A DNA stretch of 64,000 nt from Symsagittifera roscoffensis (Eukaryota; Xenacoelomorpha; Acoela; Convolutidae): assembly GCF_963678635.1 (NCBI RefSeq), contig NC_087070.1:44251467-44315466 (forward strand), written 5' to 3'. Within the stretch, counting starts at the first letter, position 1; every line of letters begins with the position of its first letter. The notes under the pieces are model-generated. The model saw nothing but the letters and a program-made list of their open reading frames with translations, was not told the origin of the DNA and ran no database searches. This document shows positions 19,934 to 28,673 of the stretch, in pieces. Both the position numbers and the translations under genes were made by a program.

Positions 19934-20761
19934 TCAAAAATGATTATCCGAAATCTTGCGAAACAAGAGGACAACTCGTGTAATTCCTACGGACACAAAA
20001 GGAATTTTTTCACCTGTAGTATCCCTTAGTTCTATTTTTATGCTGTGGAAAGAGTTTTTTATTAGTTTTTTAAGTTGTAGATTTGTGAAGGATTGATAGT
20101 TCATGTACTGTCCTGTAGATATTATGTCTCCATTTTTTAATTTGGAAATGAAAGGAATACAACGTAGTAATGGAGTTATTGTATTGCCTACTATATTATA
20201 TTCTATAATATCACTATAAATCATTAAGGAATGTATTCTTATAATGTCGTAACAATACTGAGGATAATGTGGTCCTTTTCCTTTCATTATAACACCTGTC
20301 TGATTTTGTTCTAAATCACAACCAAAAATGTGACTCAAATCAGCACTTTGAATTATAAACACTGATTGATCCTCAGGTAAATGAATGGCAACTTTTTGTG
20401 CAATCTTATCTACTGATACATAAATTCCGTTATATTCATATTTTTGTGCGCCTATACGTTTTCGAACTTTGTCATTCATGGCTACAACTATATCAACAAT
20501 ACTTGGATACAATCCAGGTTCAACATGCATCGGTTGAATTTTTCTTTTTTCCTCAGGACTTTCTCGTCCATCTACGAAAGTAAACTTTCCCTCTGTAACG
20601 TTTTGGTACAAAGAAGGGTACGATAATTCTGAAATAGCAACCTCGCATTCTCCTTTTAGATGTATTTGTTCCGGTAGAAAATTTGTAAAGGAACTAAGAC
20701 TGTTATTCGAATAACAATTAAAAGAAGCATTAGAAACTAGCTCAATAGTAAAAAAATCCAT
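19934..20761 (-). CDS. Polinton minor capsid (penton-like, single jelly-roll)
   Basis: An intact 275-residue gene. It begins DFFTIELVSNASFNCYSNNS, then FTNFLPEQIHLKGECEVAIS, the conserved opening of Polinton minor capsid proteins in which the vertex protein plugs five-fold positions. Later parts alternate strands (YEYNGIYVSVD, VAIHLPEDQSVFII) and end with IPFVSVGITRVVLLFRKI. The next gene starts 18 bases after its stop. Start chosen at the first ATG, directly following an in-frame untranslated stretch. Confidence 0.88.
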   Translation of the reverse strand: MDFFTIELVSNASFNCYSNNSLSSFTNFLPEQIHLKGECEVAISELSYPSLYQNVTEGKFTFVDGRESPEEKRKIQPMHVEPGLYPSIVDIVVAMNDKVRKRIGAQKYEYNGIYVSVDKIAQKVAIHLPEDQSVFIIQSADLSHIFGCDLEQNQTGVIMKGKGPHYPQYCYDIIRIHSLMIYSDIIEYNIVGNTITPLLRCIPFISKLKNGDIISTGQYMNYQSFTNLQLKKLIKNSFHSIKIELRDTTGEKIPFVSVGITRVVLLFRKISDNHF

Positions 20762-20806
20762 GACAACTGATCGCTAGAAGCTCAATTTAAAAAATTTGAC
20801 TTACCA

Positions 20807-21745
20807 CTAATCTGAACATTTTCTCAGCTCTTTTTCATAAAATTTTCCCAGAATTTCTTCTTTTTCGAGATCTTTGATGATGTATGTTCGAGGTTTTTTT
20901 GTAGATATTGCCGAAATTTCAAAAATCTGTAAACTGTGGCCTGTATCCTTTCCGGAACGGAATATCATTTTTCGAAATTCTAACTCTATCACCAATTTTG
21001 AATTTTGGTTTAGTATATTTCTTGAATGATTTGTTATACAATATTGATAAAAAATCACTGTTTTTCACATCTCTGGGAGATTTTCCAATTGATCGATTTT
21101 TGCGGCAGTTCAATGTAGAAAGAAATTGCTGCAATTTGGGGATAAATTTTTCGCCATGATCTTCAATGTAACGATATATTATATGTTTTAAGGATTGAAT
21201 TGCTCTCTCTCTGCAAATGCAGCTTTGGTTTCACTCATTTTTGAGTAAACTTCAATGTCTTTCTCCTTGCAAAACTTTTTAAAAGTTCCCCCATATTCTG
21301 TTCCTTTATCAACCCAAAGTTTTTCAGGAGTGTTTTTTCGAGAAATCATTTTTCTAAAAGCTTGTAAAGTGTCTTTGGCACACTTTGTTTTCATTGTTTG
21401 AACTCTGACAAATCTCGAAAAAATATCTACAGCAGCTAATAAATACTTGACTCCATTGTTTTGACTAGCTAACTTGTCTACAAAAGCCAAGTCCATACAC
21501 CAGATTTCATTGATATATTTAGAAAACGCTTGAAGTCTTCGGAAAGGCCTGATTGGTGGACCAAATTTTGTATACGATGTCTTGGTTTGTAAAAACTTTT
21601 CTACTTTCTTTTTTGATAAACCACTCGCTTTACTCAAGTTTTGAATAGAACCGTACGCAGCTCTGCCCCTAGAATACAATCTGTTTAGTTTTACCTTTTC
21701 AGATTTTGAAAGGGATCCAAGTTCCTCTATCTTTTGCTTTGGCAT
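20807..21745 (-). pseudogene. Polinton integrase (retroviral-type), two frameshifts
   Basis: The N-terminal open part (21,745-21,188) carries the DDE core: first Asp in EIWCMDLAFVDKL, second in LWVDKGTEYGG, and Glu in SETKAAFAER. The frame then breaks inside a (CT)n run near 21,195, resumes in another frame to about 20,919 with the SH3/chromo-like C-terminal domain (FKIGDRVRISKNDIPFRKGY), and shifts again near 20,940 before ending at 20,807. The family splices transposon ends into host DNA. With the catalytic residues separated from the end domain this copy cannot give a full-length enzyme. The dinucleotide run suggests slippage. Confidence 0.88.
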
Positions 21746-22013
21746 TCTTGTTAATAACAAGTTTAGGAGGAATATGTGTTGCTTCCAAAATAGTAAAGTA
21801 AATATCTGGAAAATCGGTATTTTTTCGCTTTAGTGCACACACAAAGTCTACAATAGATTCTTTTGTATCTCGATTATCCAATATAAAATTGTCTGACTGG
21901 CTGATTTGAATTCTAGGAGAATTCAAAATTAAATCAAAAATATGCTTATTGTTGCTCGTTTTCAACCTCGCATTTACAGCACTGTAAACAGAATCAAAAT
22001 TTTTTGGGTACAA
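21699..22013 (-). CDS. Conserved Polinton-type hypothetical protein (possibly truncated)
   Basis: A 104-codon frame ending within the start of the integrase gene. It has IFDLILNSPRIQISQSDNFI, then RKNTDFPDIYFTILEATHI, and ends KAKDRGTWIPFKI. I recall a similar Arg-Lys-Asn...P-D-I-Y-F-T-L and WxPFKI ending in other animal Polintons, where it has no known function. There is no ATG; the frame opens from an upstream TAA with TTG, and the adjacent frames upstream look coding, so the start is probably frameshifted. It overlaps the integrase start by ~47 bases. Confidence 0.5.
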   Translation of the reverse strand: MYPKNFDSVYSAVNARLKTSNNKHIFDLILNSPRIQISQSDNFILDNRDTKESIVDFVCALKRKNTDFPDIYFTILEATHIPPKLVINKNAKAKDRGTWIPFKI

Positions 22014-22166
22014 TCTCCTCTTTTACTTGCTTTTGTTCCAAGTTTTGTTTTCTTGGAAGTGTACTTTGTGATTGATAAACTGAGTACGGAATTAAAACAA
22101 ACTGTTCCATACTATGTCAATCGTTCAATGACAAAAGGGGTGATGATAGATATCAATTGTAACCCT

Positions 22167-23059
22167 TTAGTTGAACTTAAAAGAATTCTTCTTTTGTGTA
22201 GAGGAGTTCTTTTTTGTGTTAGTTCTGAAATTTCTTTTCGATATTTTACTACGTCTTTTTTCCGAAGATCTCGAAGCTCTCCTCTTAATAGGTTTACTAA
22301 ACACTCGCTCAGAAACTGAATGAAATCTTTTGGGCAATTGAGAATGAATTGTTTTCGAAGCCTTAGGGAAAATTTTTGAAATATTGGGAGAATAAAGACG
22401 TATTGTGTACTCATCGTCCAAACAATTTGTCTCTATTCCAGCTGGTAAGTAAAATTTTGTTGGAACTGAGCCACTATTAGTGCAATACCTAAGTGAATCA
22501 ACTGTTTTTGGGGTTAAATCAATAAGTAAATGACCATAAGGAACGAATGTTGCATCTTGATACCACTCTTTCAATTGAGATCCTAGACCTAGTTGTTGAC
22601 TTGATGTATTGATTTGTAAAACATCCCTCGGCGACTTGAACAAGACTATGTGTGTATTTTGTAACTCTACATCTCGTCCTAATTTGCTTTGATGAAATAA
22701 ATTGTGTTTGATGTATATTGTATTCAAACCCCTGTGTCTACCCGCAGTAGCAATTTTTACAAATTGTTTGGAGTTTGAAATTTCTTCACAAGAATCATCA
22801 AATATAAGCAAATACTTAGTTCCATTATTGGGGAGATTTTCAATCAAGTCAAAATCTACTCCTCGGATAAATTTAAGGTTTTTTTTTGCATTTGACTATA
22901 AAGAGGTTGATAATGTTGATAAAAATAAAAAATTTTGTCGAATGCTGGTTGAAAAGTACCAATTTTCAACCAATCAAAAATAAGATGCGATTTTCCAGAT
23001 CCACTTGGTCCAACAAGGGAAATAAAAATGCGTTCTTTGGTAGATATTATTTTATTCAT
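22167..23059 (-). pseudogene. Polinton packaging ATPase (FtsK/HerA-type), one frameshift
   Basis: The N-terminal part starts at ATG 23,059 and has the Walker A loop VGPSGSGKSHLIFDW about 15 residues in. The frame breaks in an A-run near 22,880. The second part (to 22,167) carries the Walker B strand KYLLIFDDSCEE, the sensor-like NTIYIKHNLFH, and a Lys/Arg/Ser-rich tail. Enzymes of this family pump genome DNA into preformed capsids. Its ATG overlaps the stop of the membrane protein gene before it as ATGA. A single base change in a homopolymer could be a recent lesion or an assembly error. Confidence 0.85.
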
Positions 23060-23319
23060 AGCTTTGGAGAAGGTAGAATATAACCGACTGTACTTGATAA
23101 AATAGCTACCCAAACTGTTGTTTCTTCATATGTTGTGGATAACATAATTCGAACGATTGCACATACTAGCATCAAAACTATAACAAAAAATTGGCACAAA
23201 AAAACTAAAAGAGATCTATTACATGTACGTCCAAACAATTTCCATGATTTTCGTTCATGATTTTCTTCATCAAAAACAAAATTTCTTAAATTTTCGGGCT
23301 TGTCACATTGATCGACCAT
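23056..23319 (-). CDS. Small two-helix membrane protein (Polinton)
   Basis: An intact 87-residue gene starting at ATG 23,319 (MVDQCDKPENLRNF). After a charged N-terminal third come a strong membrane span (LLVFLCQFFVIVLMLVCAIV) and a second shorter one (VWVAILSSTVGYILPSPKL). The ending W-V-A-x-L-S-S-x-V-G-Y-x-x-P-x-P-x-L is a pattern I associate with small membrane proteins encoded beside the ATPase in animal Polintons. Function is unknown; a virion membrane or assembly role is possible. The stop overlaps the ATPase start. Confidence 0.65.
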   Translation of the reverse strand: MVDQCDKPENLRNFVFDEENHERKSWKLFGRTCNRSLLVFLCQFFVIVLMLVCAIVRIMLSTTYEETTVWVAILSSTVGYILPSPKL

Positions 23320-23397
23320 CTTAACTCTAAAAAGAAAAAGTTGACAATGAAATTTAATTAAAGTTTGAAAATGGTAGTACATTAAGAATAATATAAT

Positions 23398-23868
23398 TTA
23401 CAATTTGTTAAAAAAACATGGAGTCCATGTTCCGTATGCAAACGCTTTTCTTTCTGCACAGTGAAGAGTTTTTGCATGACGAAATGGGTAGTTGCTACAC
23501 CTCCAATCATATTCTTCATCTTTGAATATCAAAAACTGAACTTTAGGGCAAGCATAGTCATCCAAATTAATAATCTTTGTTTCCAAAAATTCTGATAGAA
23601 TCTTACATTTTTCATAACTTTTTGCAAAAATTCCGTGTCTGTGGCTTCTAGATTTTTCAATATTTTTTCAAGTTCAGTATATTTTTCGTAACCACTGCTC
23701 CAATTGATTCCATGAAGATGCTGTGTACACCAAAAAGATTGGGATGTTGGTTTGAATTTTTTGGGAGGAAGAAAGGAATATCCTTCTGTTTGTCCATCCT
23801 TATAAACTCCTAATTCTTTCACTATATTGCTTTCGATAGCATTCAATATCCAAAACAACTAGACTCAT
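23398..23868 (-). pseudogene. Conserved hypothetical, LDIE...LPPK...LHGINW type, frameshifted
   Basis: An ATG at 23,868 opens MSLVVLDIECY in one frame; the sequence moves within ~40 bases to a second frame with YSFLPPKKFKPTSQSFWCTQ and HLHGINWSSG, then near 23,585 to a third with ACPKVQFLIF and RHAKTLHCAERKAFAYGTW. Together this resembles a widespread uncharacterised family in arthropod mobile-element and virus sequences whose acidic N-terminus, H-G-x-x-W and late C-P...C...HC motifs suggest a DEDD-type nuclease fold. That fold is my inference. Two frameshifts make the copy defective. Confidence 0.5.
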
Positions 23869-23949
23869 TCTGTTAACTGATTTCTCTGGAATTTTTTTGT
23901 TAAAAATGATTAACAATCAAACAATGCATATACTGATGAAGCAAATATT

Positions 23950-24195
23950 TTAACATATAAACAGAAAATTCATCCAGTCACGTGACCAAGAAAGCATGAA
24001 CTGGGGAGACAAGGTGCAACATAACAATATCCAGGACCTTTTTTTTTTAGTAGATTTCACAGATCCAGCAGAGTGATATAGAATTGCATGTAGTCTAAAA
24101 ATTTTGGAGTTTGCAAAAAAGTAATTCATACAGGAATTTCCGTATCCAATTAGTCCTCCAAAAGGAAATTTTTGGTCCAATTCTTTTAAATTTAT
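23950..24195 (-). other. Possible small Polinton gene, unidentified
   Basis: A minus-strand frame of about 80 codons with FPFGGLIGYGNSCMNYFF and YHSAGSVKSTKKK. It lacks an ATG, and an A-run in the middle joins it to a second plausible frame (GPGYCYVAPCLPSSC). It may be a decayed gene. A phospholipase A2-like reading was considered but the motifs do not line up. Confidence 0.25.
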
Positions 24196-24291
24196 GTCCG
24201 GGTCCAAAAAAATACAGGTACAAAGAAATAAATTTTTCTTTTTGTATTTAATGAGAAATCTTGCCTAATAATCTCAAAAACTCTTAGAATT

Positions 24292-24720
24292 TCATTCAAT
24301 TTCTGTACGTTCAATTTCTATAGTGCATTCGTCAATAATGATACAAGATTTTTTGAAGGTCTCTACATAACCTAGTAATGAAGGAAGCATATCAATTAAT
24401 TTATCATATTTTTCTCTTTGTAGTTGTAAAGATTGATTATTTTTCCATTGATTTCCATTTCTACGATATTGTACAAGTTCTATTTTTTTGGTATCTGATC
24501 TGTATCCTATGTGAATTTTTCTTCTACCATTATGCAGAATCCACTCAAAATGAGATATTTGGGAGTCTACGTCCAAATTCTGCAAGTTCGGTAAGTTTTG
24601 TGATTCTATAATTGTTAGTGAAATTTTTTGGGACTTTTCTTCTAGAACAATATGAAAAAGTCCCAATTTATTGTAAAGTTTTAAGAGTAAATTTCTTGAA
24701 AAACCAATATTCCAACTCAT
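24292..24720 (-). CDS. PC4-like single-strand DNA-binding protein (Polinton)
   Basis: An intact 142-residue gene starting at ATG 24,720. The middle has RRKIHIGYRSDTKKIELVQY, then RRNGNQWKNNQSLQLQREKY, and DKLIDMLPSLL. The order strand, R-x-Y-like strand, short loop, S-L-x-L-x-x-x-x-Y/W-x-x-L helix is that of the PC4/SUB1 domain, which binds single-stranded DNA and acts in transcription or replication. The C-terminus is acidic (IIIDECTIEIERTEIE). PC4-like folds occur in some large DNA viruses, so a role in element transcription is plausible. The assignment rests on pattern similarity only. Confidence 0.4.
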   Translation of the reverse strand: MSWNIGFSRNLLLKLYNKLGLFHIVLEEKSQKISLTIIESQNLPNLQNLDVDSQISHFEWILHNGRRKIHIGYRSDTKKIELVQYRRNGNQWKNNQSLQLQREKYDKLIDMLPSLLGYVETFKKSCIIIDECTIEIERTEIE

Positions 24721-24802
24721 ACTGTTCAACACCAATGCTAAATGAAAAATGATTTTGAGGATAAATAGTTAAATTACAAGACAAAAACATAAACAACACA
24801 AA

Positions 24803-25532
24803 TTATTGTACATTACAGTTCTCAACAAACATAAAGTCTCCCAAAATTTGGGTCAGTTCTTTGAATTCGTTCAAAGTCTGGTTGACATAGGCAACTTGTT
24901 TCATTGCTTCATTCTCTTTTGCGGTTAACAGTCGAATCTGAATGTAGGGAGGTTTGTTAATATTGTACTTCTTGATCGTGACACAAACTTGTCTTCTATT
25001 GTATGTTGCTATGTCATACACTTTGTTGCAGTTGGCAAGCTCCTGATCCATAGTTGACTCTTTGTCAGAAGTGAGTTCCAATATAGGAACGAGTCCAAGG
25101 TTTTCAGCATCGTGAATAACAGTATTTCTAATTGCTGAGGTTGCTTCTCCTTCTTTTTCACCAAGATAGACTTGCTGTCTTTTTTCGAGTTGTCCCAAAT
25201 CTTTTTTCTTGAATAGTTGTAATTAGGGTTCAAAATAAATTTTCCCTTAGTAGGATTTTTCGGACCAAGCAAATCTCCCAATTCTTGTTTGATTTTTTGA
25301 GAATTCAATGTAATTGGGACTTGTGTCTTTTCTTGAGTACATTTTTGAAGAACAGACTGATCAGATGAAGAGAAATGAATTTGAGATTAAACGAAATTGA
25401 AAGTAAACAATATGAGTCATTCACTGAACTATAAACAGAAATAGAACTATAATTGGAATTTTTGAGGGAAATTTCCAAATATGGAATTGTGTAGGTGTTA
25501 GTGTTCCTATTTAAATCCACAATTTTCAGCAA
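24803..25532 (-). pseudogene. Polinton hypothetical gene with two frameshifts
   Basis: Three minus-strand frames follow each other end to end: 25,532-25,305 (MLKIVDLNRNTNTYTIPYLE), 25,308-about 25,205 (QKIKQELGDLLGPKNPTKGK) and 25,198-24,803 (LGLVPILELTSDKEST, ending FMFVENCNVQ). The composition is consistent throughout, so I read one gene of ~230 codons broken near 25,350 and 25,205. No known domain is recognised; the C-terminal third looks like a small alpha/beta domain. Confidence 0.45.
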
Positions 25533-25547
25533 AAATCATTGTTCCAG

Positions 25548-26192
25548 ATGGCTGCAGCTATGTGTCAAGCTCTTCCCAGCTTTTATTCAGAGTATTGTCA
25601 AAAATCGCTATTTATTTCCGTTTCCAGTGATTTTTACGAAAAATATATAGTAACCAATAATTTTTGTGTCTCTACCCACAATTCTTACTGTTCTTTGGAA
25701 AATTGTAAGTTCCACATACTTCTGATTGATTCATCTTTCGATCAAATTTTACAACGATTGGGTAATTTTCATTTCACGTACCAAATTATCGATTGTCTTT
25801 ACACTCTGTACAAATACTGATTTTATTCGAATGTTATTTCATCAACTGGCGAAGTTTTCAATCAACTTGACCGCGCTGTTCATCACAATTTGAAATGGAA
25901 AGGAGCAGAAAAAATGCCAAGTGTTGCAAAGAAAAGACTGTTACGCAAAAAATTCAAACGTCACAACTTATGTTCTAACCAGAAACTAGCTTCCACACAA
26001 ACTATTGGTTCAGCTTTTCTAGAAAGAGTTCGTAAAGTACAAAACTCAAAATATGAACATGATTTGTTAAAAATAATTGACTGTTTTATTGATGGTTATG
26101 GTTTTGTAAATGAAGATCATATCAATTTTTCAATAAAAAAACTTCTGATATTCCATCTATTTTCTCTCATATGTTTACAAAATTACCATTAA
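25548..26192 (+). pseudogene. Polinton plus-strand hypothetical gene with an in-frame TGA
   Basis: From ATG 25,548 (MAAAMCQALPSFYSEYC) the frame is open to a TGA at about 25,818, then continues in the same frame without further stops to 26,192. The first part is rich in Cys, Phe and Ser; the second has a basic patch (KKRLLRKKFKRH) that could be a nuclear localisation signal. I recognise no family. It is divergent from the broken gene at 24,803-25,532, sharing a ~15 bp gap, so the two may share a promoter region. Confidence 0.4.
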
Positions 26193-26199
26193 TTACCGA

Positions 26200-26690
26200 A
26201 AAAAAAATCACCGTTGTCAAAAACCTTTGCACAAAAAATTTTCAAACATGTAAGAAAGATGTAATATTTTTTTTGATTTTCAAAAAGTTGCAAAAAACAT
26301 TTCAATTTTTTTAACAAATTTTTTTTTGACATAATGCGAAAAGTGTTTCATCTTTTTTGAGAAGATGCGAAAAGTGTTTTACTTTTTTTAACAAGATGCG
26401 AAAAGTGTTTCAACTTTTTCTACAAAAGGCTAAAAGTGTGTACAAGATGCAATATCGATTAGCTATCTTTTTACTTGTGTACAGTTTTTCTAGTGTTTTT
26501 CTGAATTTTTGTGCGAAAATTAATCAAATTTTTTAACATGTGTGCGAGTTCGAAGCACTTAACTAAGTTCTAATTGTTTTTCAATGGGTTACCTTGAACC
26601 TCTCATCTATTCTCATAATTCAAGTGAAATTGAAGAAAATAATTACAGAAAACGAAGTCAAAACCAAACAACCTTTAATTACAAAAACAT
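26200..26690. repeat. Intergenic gap with ~42 bp tandem repeats
   Basis: The phrase gatgcgaaaagtgttt recurs about every 42-48 bp from 26,332 to 26,450, with T-rich spacers, and a last imperfect copy reads ggctaaaagtgtgt. No gene is seen. It separates two convergently read genes, so the repeats may sit in 3' flanks. Confidence 0.55.
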
Positions 26691-27185
26691 TTAATCAAAG
26701 AGCTGTCGAGCAGCAGAAGAGTTCTGGAGGTTCTCTATAGAACGCAGAGCTGGACGAGGTTCCATTGCTGGTGGTTGTTGTGTAACTGGAGGCGTCATTG
26801 TTTCTGAGAATCCCTCATCTTCATCTAATGTGATGGGGTTTTCGACTGATCCTTCCTCCTCCAAAGGAAAGAGGAAGTCGTCGACTGGTTGAGCCACAAA
26901 TCTTGAGTCCGGAATTTCGGGATAGTTCATTCCCACATGATCAGAAACTTCCCCATAATTTGCACTGTTCCAAGTTGGTTCTCTGTGATGGGAACTTGCA
27001 TCATATGATGTTCGTTGAAATCCCTTCGCATCACTTCCACCATGTTCCAGACTCCAGACTTGGATTGGGATATCCATTCGTGCCAGAAAAACTCCAGACA
27101 CTGTTTCTCGCACTTGAATTTGTACTAGATCGAGCGAAAATTCTACAGAGTACATGAGGTTGCTATTTTGCACTGAGAAGATCAT
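26691..27185 (-). CDS. Acidic hypothetical Polinton protein
   Basis: An intact 164-residue gene starting at ATG 27,185 (MIFSVQNSNLMYSVEF). The N-terminal ~55 residues look like a small beta domain (LVQIQVRETVSGVFLARMDI). The rest is low-complexity and polar, with Pro-rich and acidic patches (FLFPLEEEGSVENPITLDED). ITLDEDE resembles a SUMO-interaction motif, but that is speculation. No known family is recognised. The upstream region carries repeats and several CCAAT boxes. Confidence 0.5.
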   Translation of the reverse strand: MIFSVQNSNLMYSVEFSLDLVQIQVRETVSGVFLARMDIPIQVWSLEHGGSDAKGFQRTSYDASSHHREPTWNSANYGEVSDHVGMNYPEIPDSRFVAQPVDDFLFPLEEEGSVENPITLDEDEGFSETMTPPVTQQPPAMEPRPALRSIENLQNSSAARQLFD

Positions 27186-27194
27186 TTTGAGCAA

Positions 27195-27710
27195 TAAATT
27201 GAGTACAAGAGTAAAAATAAGAAAGAGTTGAGAGAGAGGTAGTTGACGGAAGATAAGTTGAAAATAAGATATTTAGAGCTGAGAGAGCAGGTAGTTGACG
27301 GTAGTTAAGTTGAAAATAAAATGATTTTTAGTTAGGGGTACCTTCAACTCGAATGTGTGCGTTTAACCAATCAGAAGTGATTTTCCTTATTTGGATTGTA
27401 GTCGTGTCTAATCAGATTTCAGCTTCCTTTTATGGGATTCTTGGATAAAAGTCGTGTCCAATCGGAAACAAAGCTCCATTTTGGGTATTGTCGTTTCCAA
27501 TCACAAAATTGATCATTTTTGTTCTAGTTGTCGTATCCAATCAGAAGACGCTTTTAAGGACTTAAACCTTCCAAATAAGTAAAAATATACACAAAAGCAA
27601 TTGCAAAAATAAATGACCAAAAGTTGTTTGCAGTAAAAATAAGAAATATTGCTGATATAAGTAACAAAAGAAAGAAAATTAATAAAAGTAACATCTCTGC
27701 AATTTTTTCA
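27195..27710. promoter_or_regulatory. Promoter-like gap with repeated CCAAT motifs
   Basis: Between two minus-strand genes, a ~65 bp imperfect direct repeat (gtagttgacgg...aagttgaaaataa, 27,238 and 27,291) is followed by four or five copies of a ~50 bp phrase containing gtcgtgtccaatcagaa (27,363-27,545). ccaatca is the CCAAT box bound by NF-Y. For the gene at 26,691-27,185 they are upstream, at about -180 to -360. Confidence 0.45.
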
Positions 27711-28298
27711 TCAAGTTAATTGAATTTTTTGTATGTAATCACTGAGAAATTGCTGATTTTTGAGTAGATAGTCAAGTTCTTTGATTTTGATGTAAATTTG
27801 GGAAGATGACTCAAAGTTGACGAATTTTTCAAAGCAGACTTCTGGAAATCTGATTCCAAACCGAATCAAGCAGGATTTTGAACTTTGAAAATCTTTAAAG
27901 AAATGAAGGAATAAAGAACTTTGCTGAGGTGTTTTTACAAATTTGGGTTTTGGATACGGGATAAAAAGAGTTTTTGATATATTATCGTACGATTTCTTGA
28001 TCAACTTCAAATTCTCGAGAATAAACAAATTTTCTTTTCTTGTGAGGTGTAATTCAGCCGTAAGTTTAAAACTTTGATACGCAATATGTGAATCAAAAGT
28101 AAACTCTTTGATTGAGTAAGTTTCTCTGAAGAGACCTTTACTTAGTCGGATAACTCTATTTTGTACAATAAAGACATCCAAAAAATTATGAAAAAAGTAA
28201 GAGTCAACATCTATTTCATCAATAAGAAAATCAATTGAAATTTTTTCTTTTTTCTTATAAAGTAACTCGAGGAAGCTCAATTGTTTTTTGATAGGCAT
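27711..28298 (-). CDS. Hypothetical Polinton protein, 195 residues
   Basis: An intact gene starting at ATG 28,298 (MPIKKQLSFLELLYKKKEK). It is rich in Phe, Lys and Ile, with alternating helical and strand-like segments and no membrane span. Parts such as KEKISIDFLIDEID and NLFILENLKLIKKSYDNI suggest a compact globular, perhaps winged-helix-containing, protein, but I recognise no family. It is divergent from the polymerase gene (start 28,674), and its place next to the replication gene hints at an early role. Integrity suggests it is not an artefact. Confidence 0.5.
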   Translation of the reverse strand: MPIKKQLSFLELLYKKKEKISIDFLIDEIDVDSYFFHNFLDVFIVQNRVIRLSKGLFRETYSIKEFTFDSHIAYQSFKLTAELHLTRKENLFILENLKLIKKSYDNISKTLFIPYPKPKFVKTPQQSSLFLHFFKDFQSSKSCLIRFGIRFPEVCFEKFVNFESSSQIYIKIKELDYLLKNQQFLSDYIQKIQLT

Positions 28299-28673
28299 TT
28301 TTCAAATAATGACTAAGGTTTTAATGACTAATGACTAATGATAATGACTAATGACTAATGATAGAAAATGCTGAATTCTGATTGGTTGATTTCCAACAAA
28401 CAGTGTTACTAAAAAATACTCAATTCTGATTAGTTGATTTTCTCTAATAAAAAGCAAAAAAATCTTCTTTCATTCTGATTTTACTCATTACGTTAAAAGC
28501 AACTGCTCTATACTTTGATTAACTACTTGAAAAAAATTTCAAATATTTTTAACAATTCAAAGTAAGTAAAAATTATTTTTACTAAATTTTTTGGAACATT
28601 TTAAATCTCCCAATTTGATATGTACCAAGTACTAACAGCTTTACATTAATACCTAAAATTCTCTCATTTTTAG
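28299..28673. promoter_or_regulatory. Divergent promoter region of polymerase and 195-residue gene
   Basis: The gap starts with a microsatellite (gactaatgactaatga, 28,308-28,360). Two inverted CCAAT motifs follow in near-identical phrases (attctgattggttgattt at 28,373 and attctgattagttgattt at 28,422). The rest is AT-rich. Shared regulation of both flanking genes is an inference from position. Confidence 0.4.

Noticed and set aside
23950-24207. Parvovirus-type phospholipase A2 domain in the Polinton
   Set aside because: Some G-P-G and G-N-S words occur, but in different frames and without the HD..Y active-site motif.
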